Positions 5,093 through 5,520 of a DNA stretch of 5,520 bases are shown here, piece after piece (within the stretch, counting starts at the first letter, position 1; the number at the start of each line of letters is the position of its first letter). Below the pieces are notes generated by a model. It did no database searches, was not told the DNA's origin, and saw nothing but the letters and a program-made list of their open reading frames with translations. The DNA comes from Bacteroidota bacterium (GTDB lineage Bacteria; Bacteroidota; Bacteroidia; Chitinophagales; Chitinophagaceae). Made by a program: the position numbers and the translations under genes. The stretch is taken from contig CANGUS010000134.1 in assembly GCA_947457085.1 (NCBI GenBank), forward strand, positions 1-5,520. The letters are read 5' to 3'.

Positions 5093-5520
5093 ATGCTAAA
5101 GAAAAGTTTTATTTCAAATGTTCAAATTATCCTTTTACTAAATATTCTGGTGAAGCCGATTTGGATATTTTTTATTGATAAAAATGTTCAACTCACGGTT
5201 GGGCATAGCGAATATGGTTTGTATAATGCGTTGATGAGTTTGACCATTATTTTTAATATACTATTGGATTTTGGCATGACGAATTACAATAATAAAAGCA
5301 TTGCTGAAAACAATTCGCTTATAAAAAAATCATTGCCGAATTTAATCATTGCTAAAAGCATTTTATCTTTTTTATATTTTGGGATTGTATTTTTAATAGC
5401 ACTTTTATTTCAATACCAGGGAAGGGCATTGGAAATATTAGGTTTGTTAGCTGTTGTGCAATTTTTTAATTCATTTCTACAGTTTTTGCGCAGTAATATT
5501 TCTGCCAATCATGATTTTGT
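5093..5520 (+). CDS. Polysaccharide (Wzx-like) flippase, N-terminal part, truncated by the window end
   Basis: Open frame from ATG 5093 for 142 complete codons to the window edge, with no stop. The sequence is strongly hydrophobic, with membrane segments at about residues 10-28, 42-62, 82-107 and 112-132. It resembles Bacteroidota oligosaccharide flippases of the MOP superfamily: a helix reaching ILVKPIWIFFIDKNVQ (18-33), then GHSEYGLYNALMSLTIIFNI (37-56), LLDFGMTNYNNKSIAENN (57-74), and later FLRSNISANH (131-140). The 'EYGLY' and 'LDFGMTNYNN' stretches are the family traits I rely on. Such proteins move lipid-linked oligosaccharides across the inner membrane and usually have 12-14 helices, so about two thirds of the gene is missing. 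It is divergent from the glycosyltransferase across 211 bp and is likely the first gene of a plus-strand polysaccharide operon. Confidence 0.88.
   Translation, partial: MLKKSFISNVQIILLLNILVKPIWIFFIDKNVQLTVGHSEYGLYNALMSLTIIFNILLDFGMTNYNNKSIAENNSLIKKSLPNLIIAKSILSFLYFGIVFLIALLFQYQGRALEILGLLAVVQFFNSFLQFLRSNISANHDF

Overview
The window looks like chromosomal DNA from a member of the Bacteroidota, most likely near Chitinophagaceae/Sphingobacteriia; the family-level guess comes from remembered NuoF and ScpA sequences and is tentative. The evidence is low GC, a DUF4293 gene (a family I know only from Bacteroidota), a secreted protein of the type seen in type IX secretion species, almost no Shine-Dalgarno sequences, and TAnnTTTG boxes (the Bacteroidota -7 promoter element) just before gene starts.

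Layout, left to right. Positions 1-721 (minus) hold the N-terminal 240 residues of a secreted protein with a CGEWDY motif. Its start is TTG and its C-terminus lies outside the window. A strong intrinsic terminator (832-864, minus) separates it from nuoF (888-2246, minus), the NADH/FMN/4Fe-4S subunit of respiratory complex I, which has no other nuo gene beside it. Next comes a two-gene unit on the minus strand: scpA (2867-3664, kleisin of the SMC condensin), then 26 bp later a DUF4293 membrane protein (2397-2840). A GT4 glycosyltransferase (3757-4881, minus) is divergent from a polysaccharide flippase (5093 to the window end, plus, truncated). This last pair looks like the edge of a surface-polysaccharide locus.

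The genes do not form one pathway. They are four minus-strand transcription units plus one plus-strand unit. Each minus-strand unit has a perfect TAnnTTTG 6-23 bases before its start codon, while the inner operon gene (DUF4293) has none. For nuoF and the glycosyltransferase this implies nearly leaderless mRNAs.

The least expected structure is in the gaps. Two intergenic stretches (2355-2396 and about 3702-3743) are degenerate tandem repeats with a strict 7-base period, and a weaker inverted trace lies at 4943-4970. The two clear arrays follow the 3' ends of DUF4293 and the glycosyltransferase, where no ordinary terminator is visible. I found no CRISPR, transposon, tRNA/rRNA, toxin-antitoxin or defence genes. 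No intergenic stretch exceeds about 211 bp.
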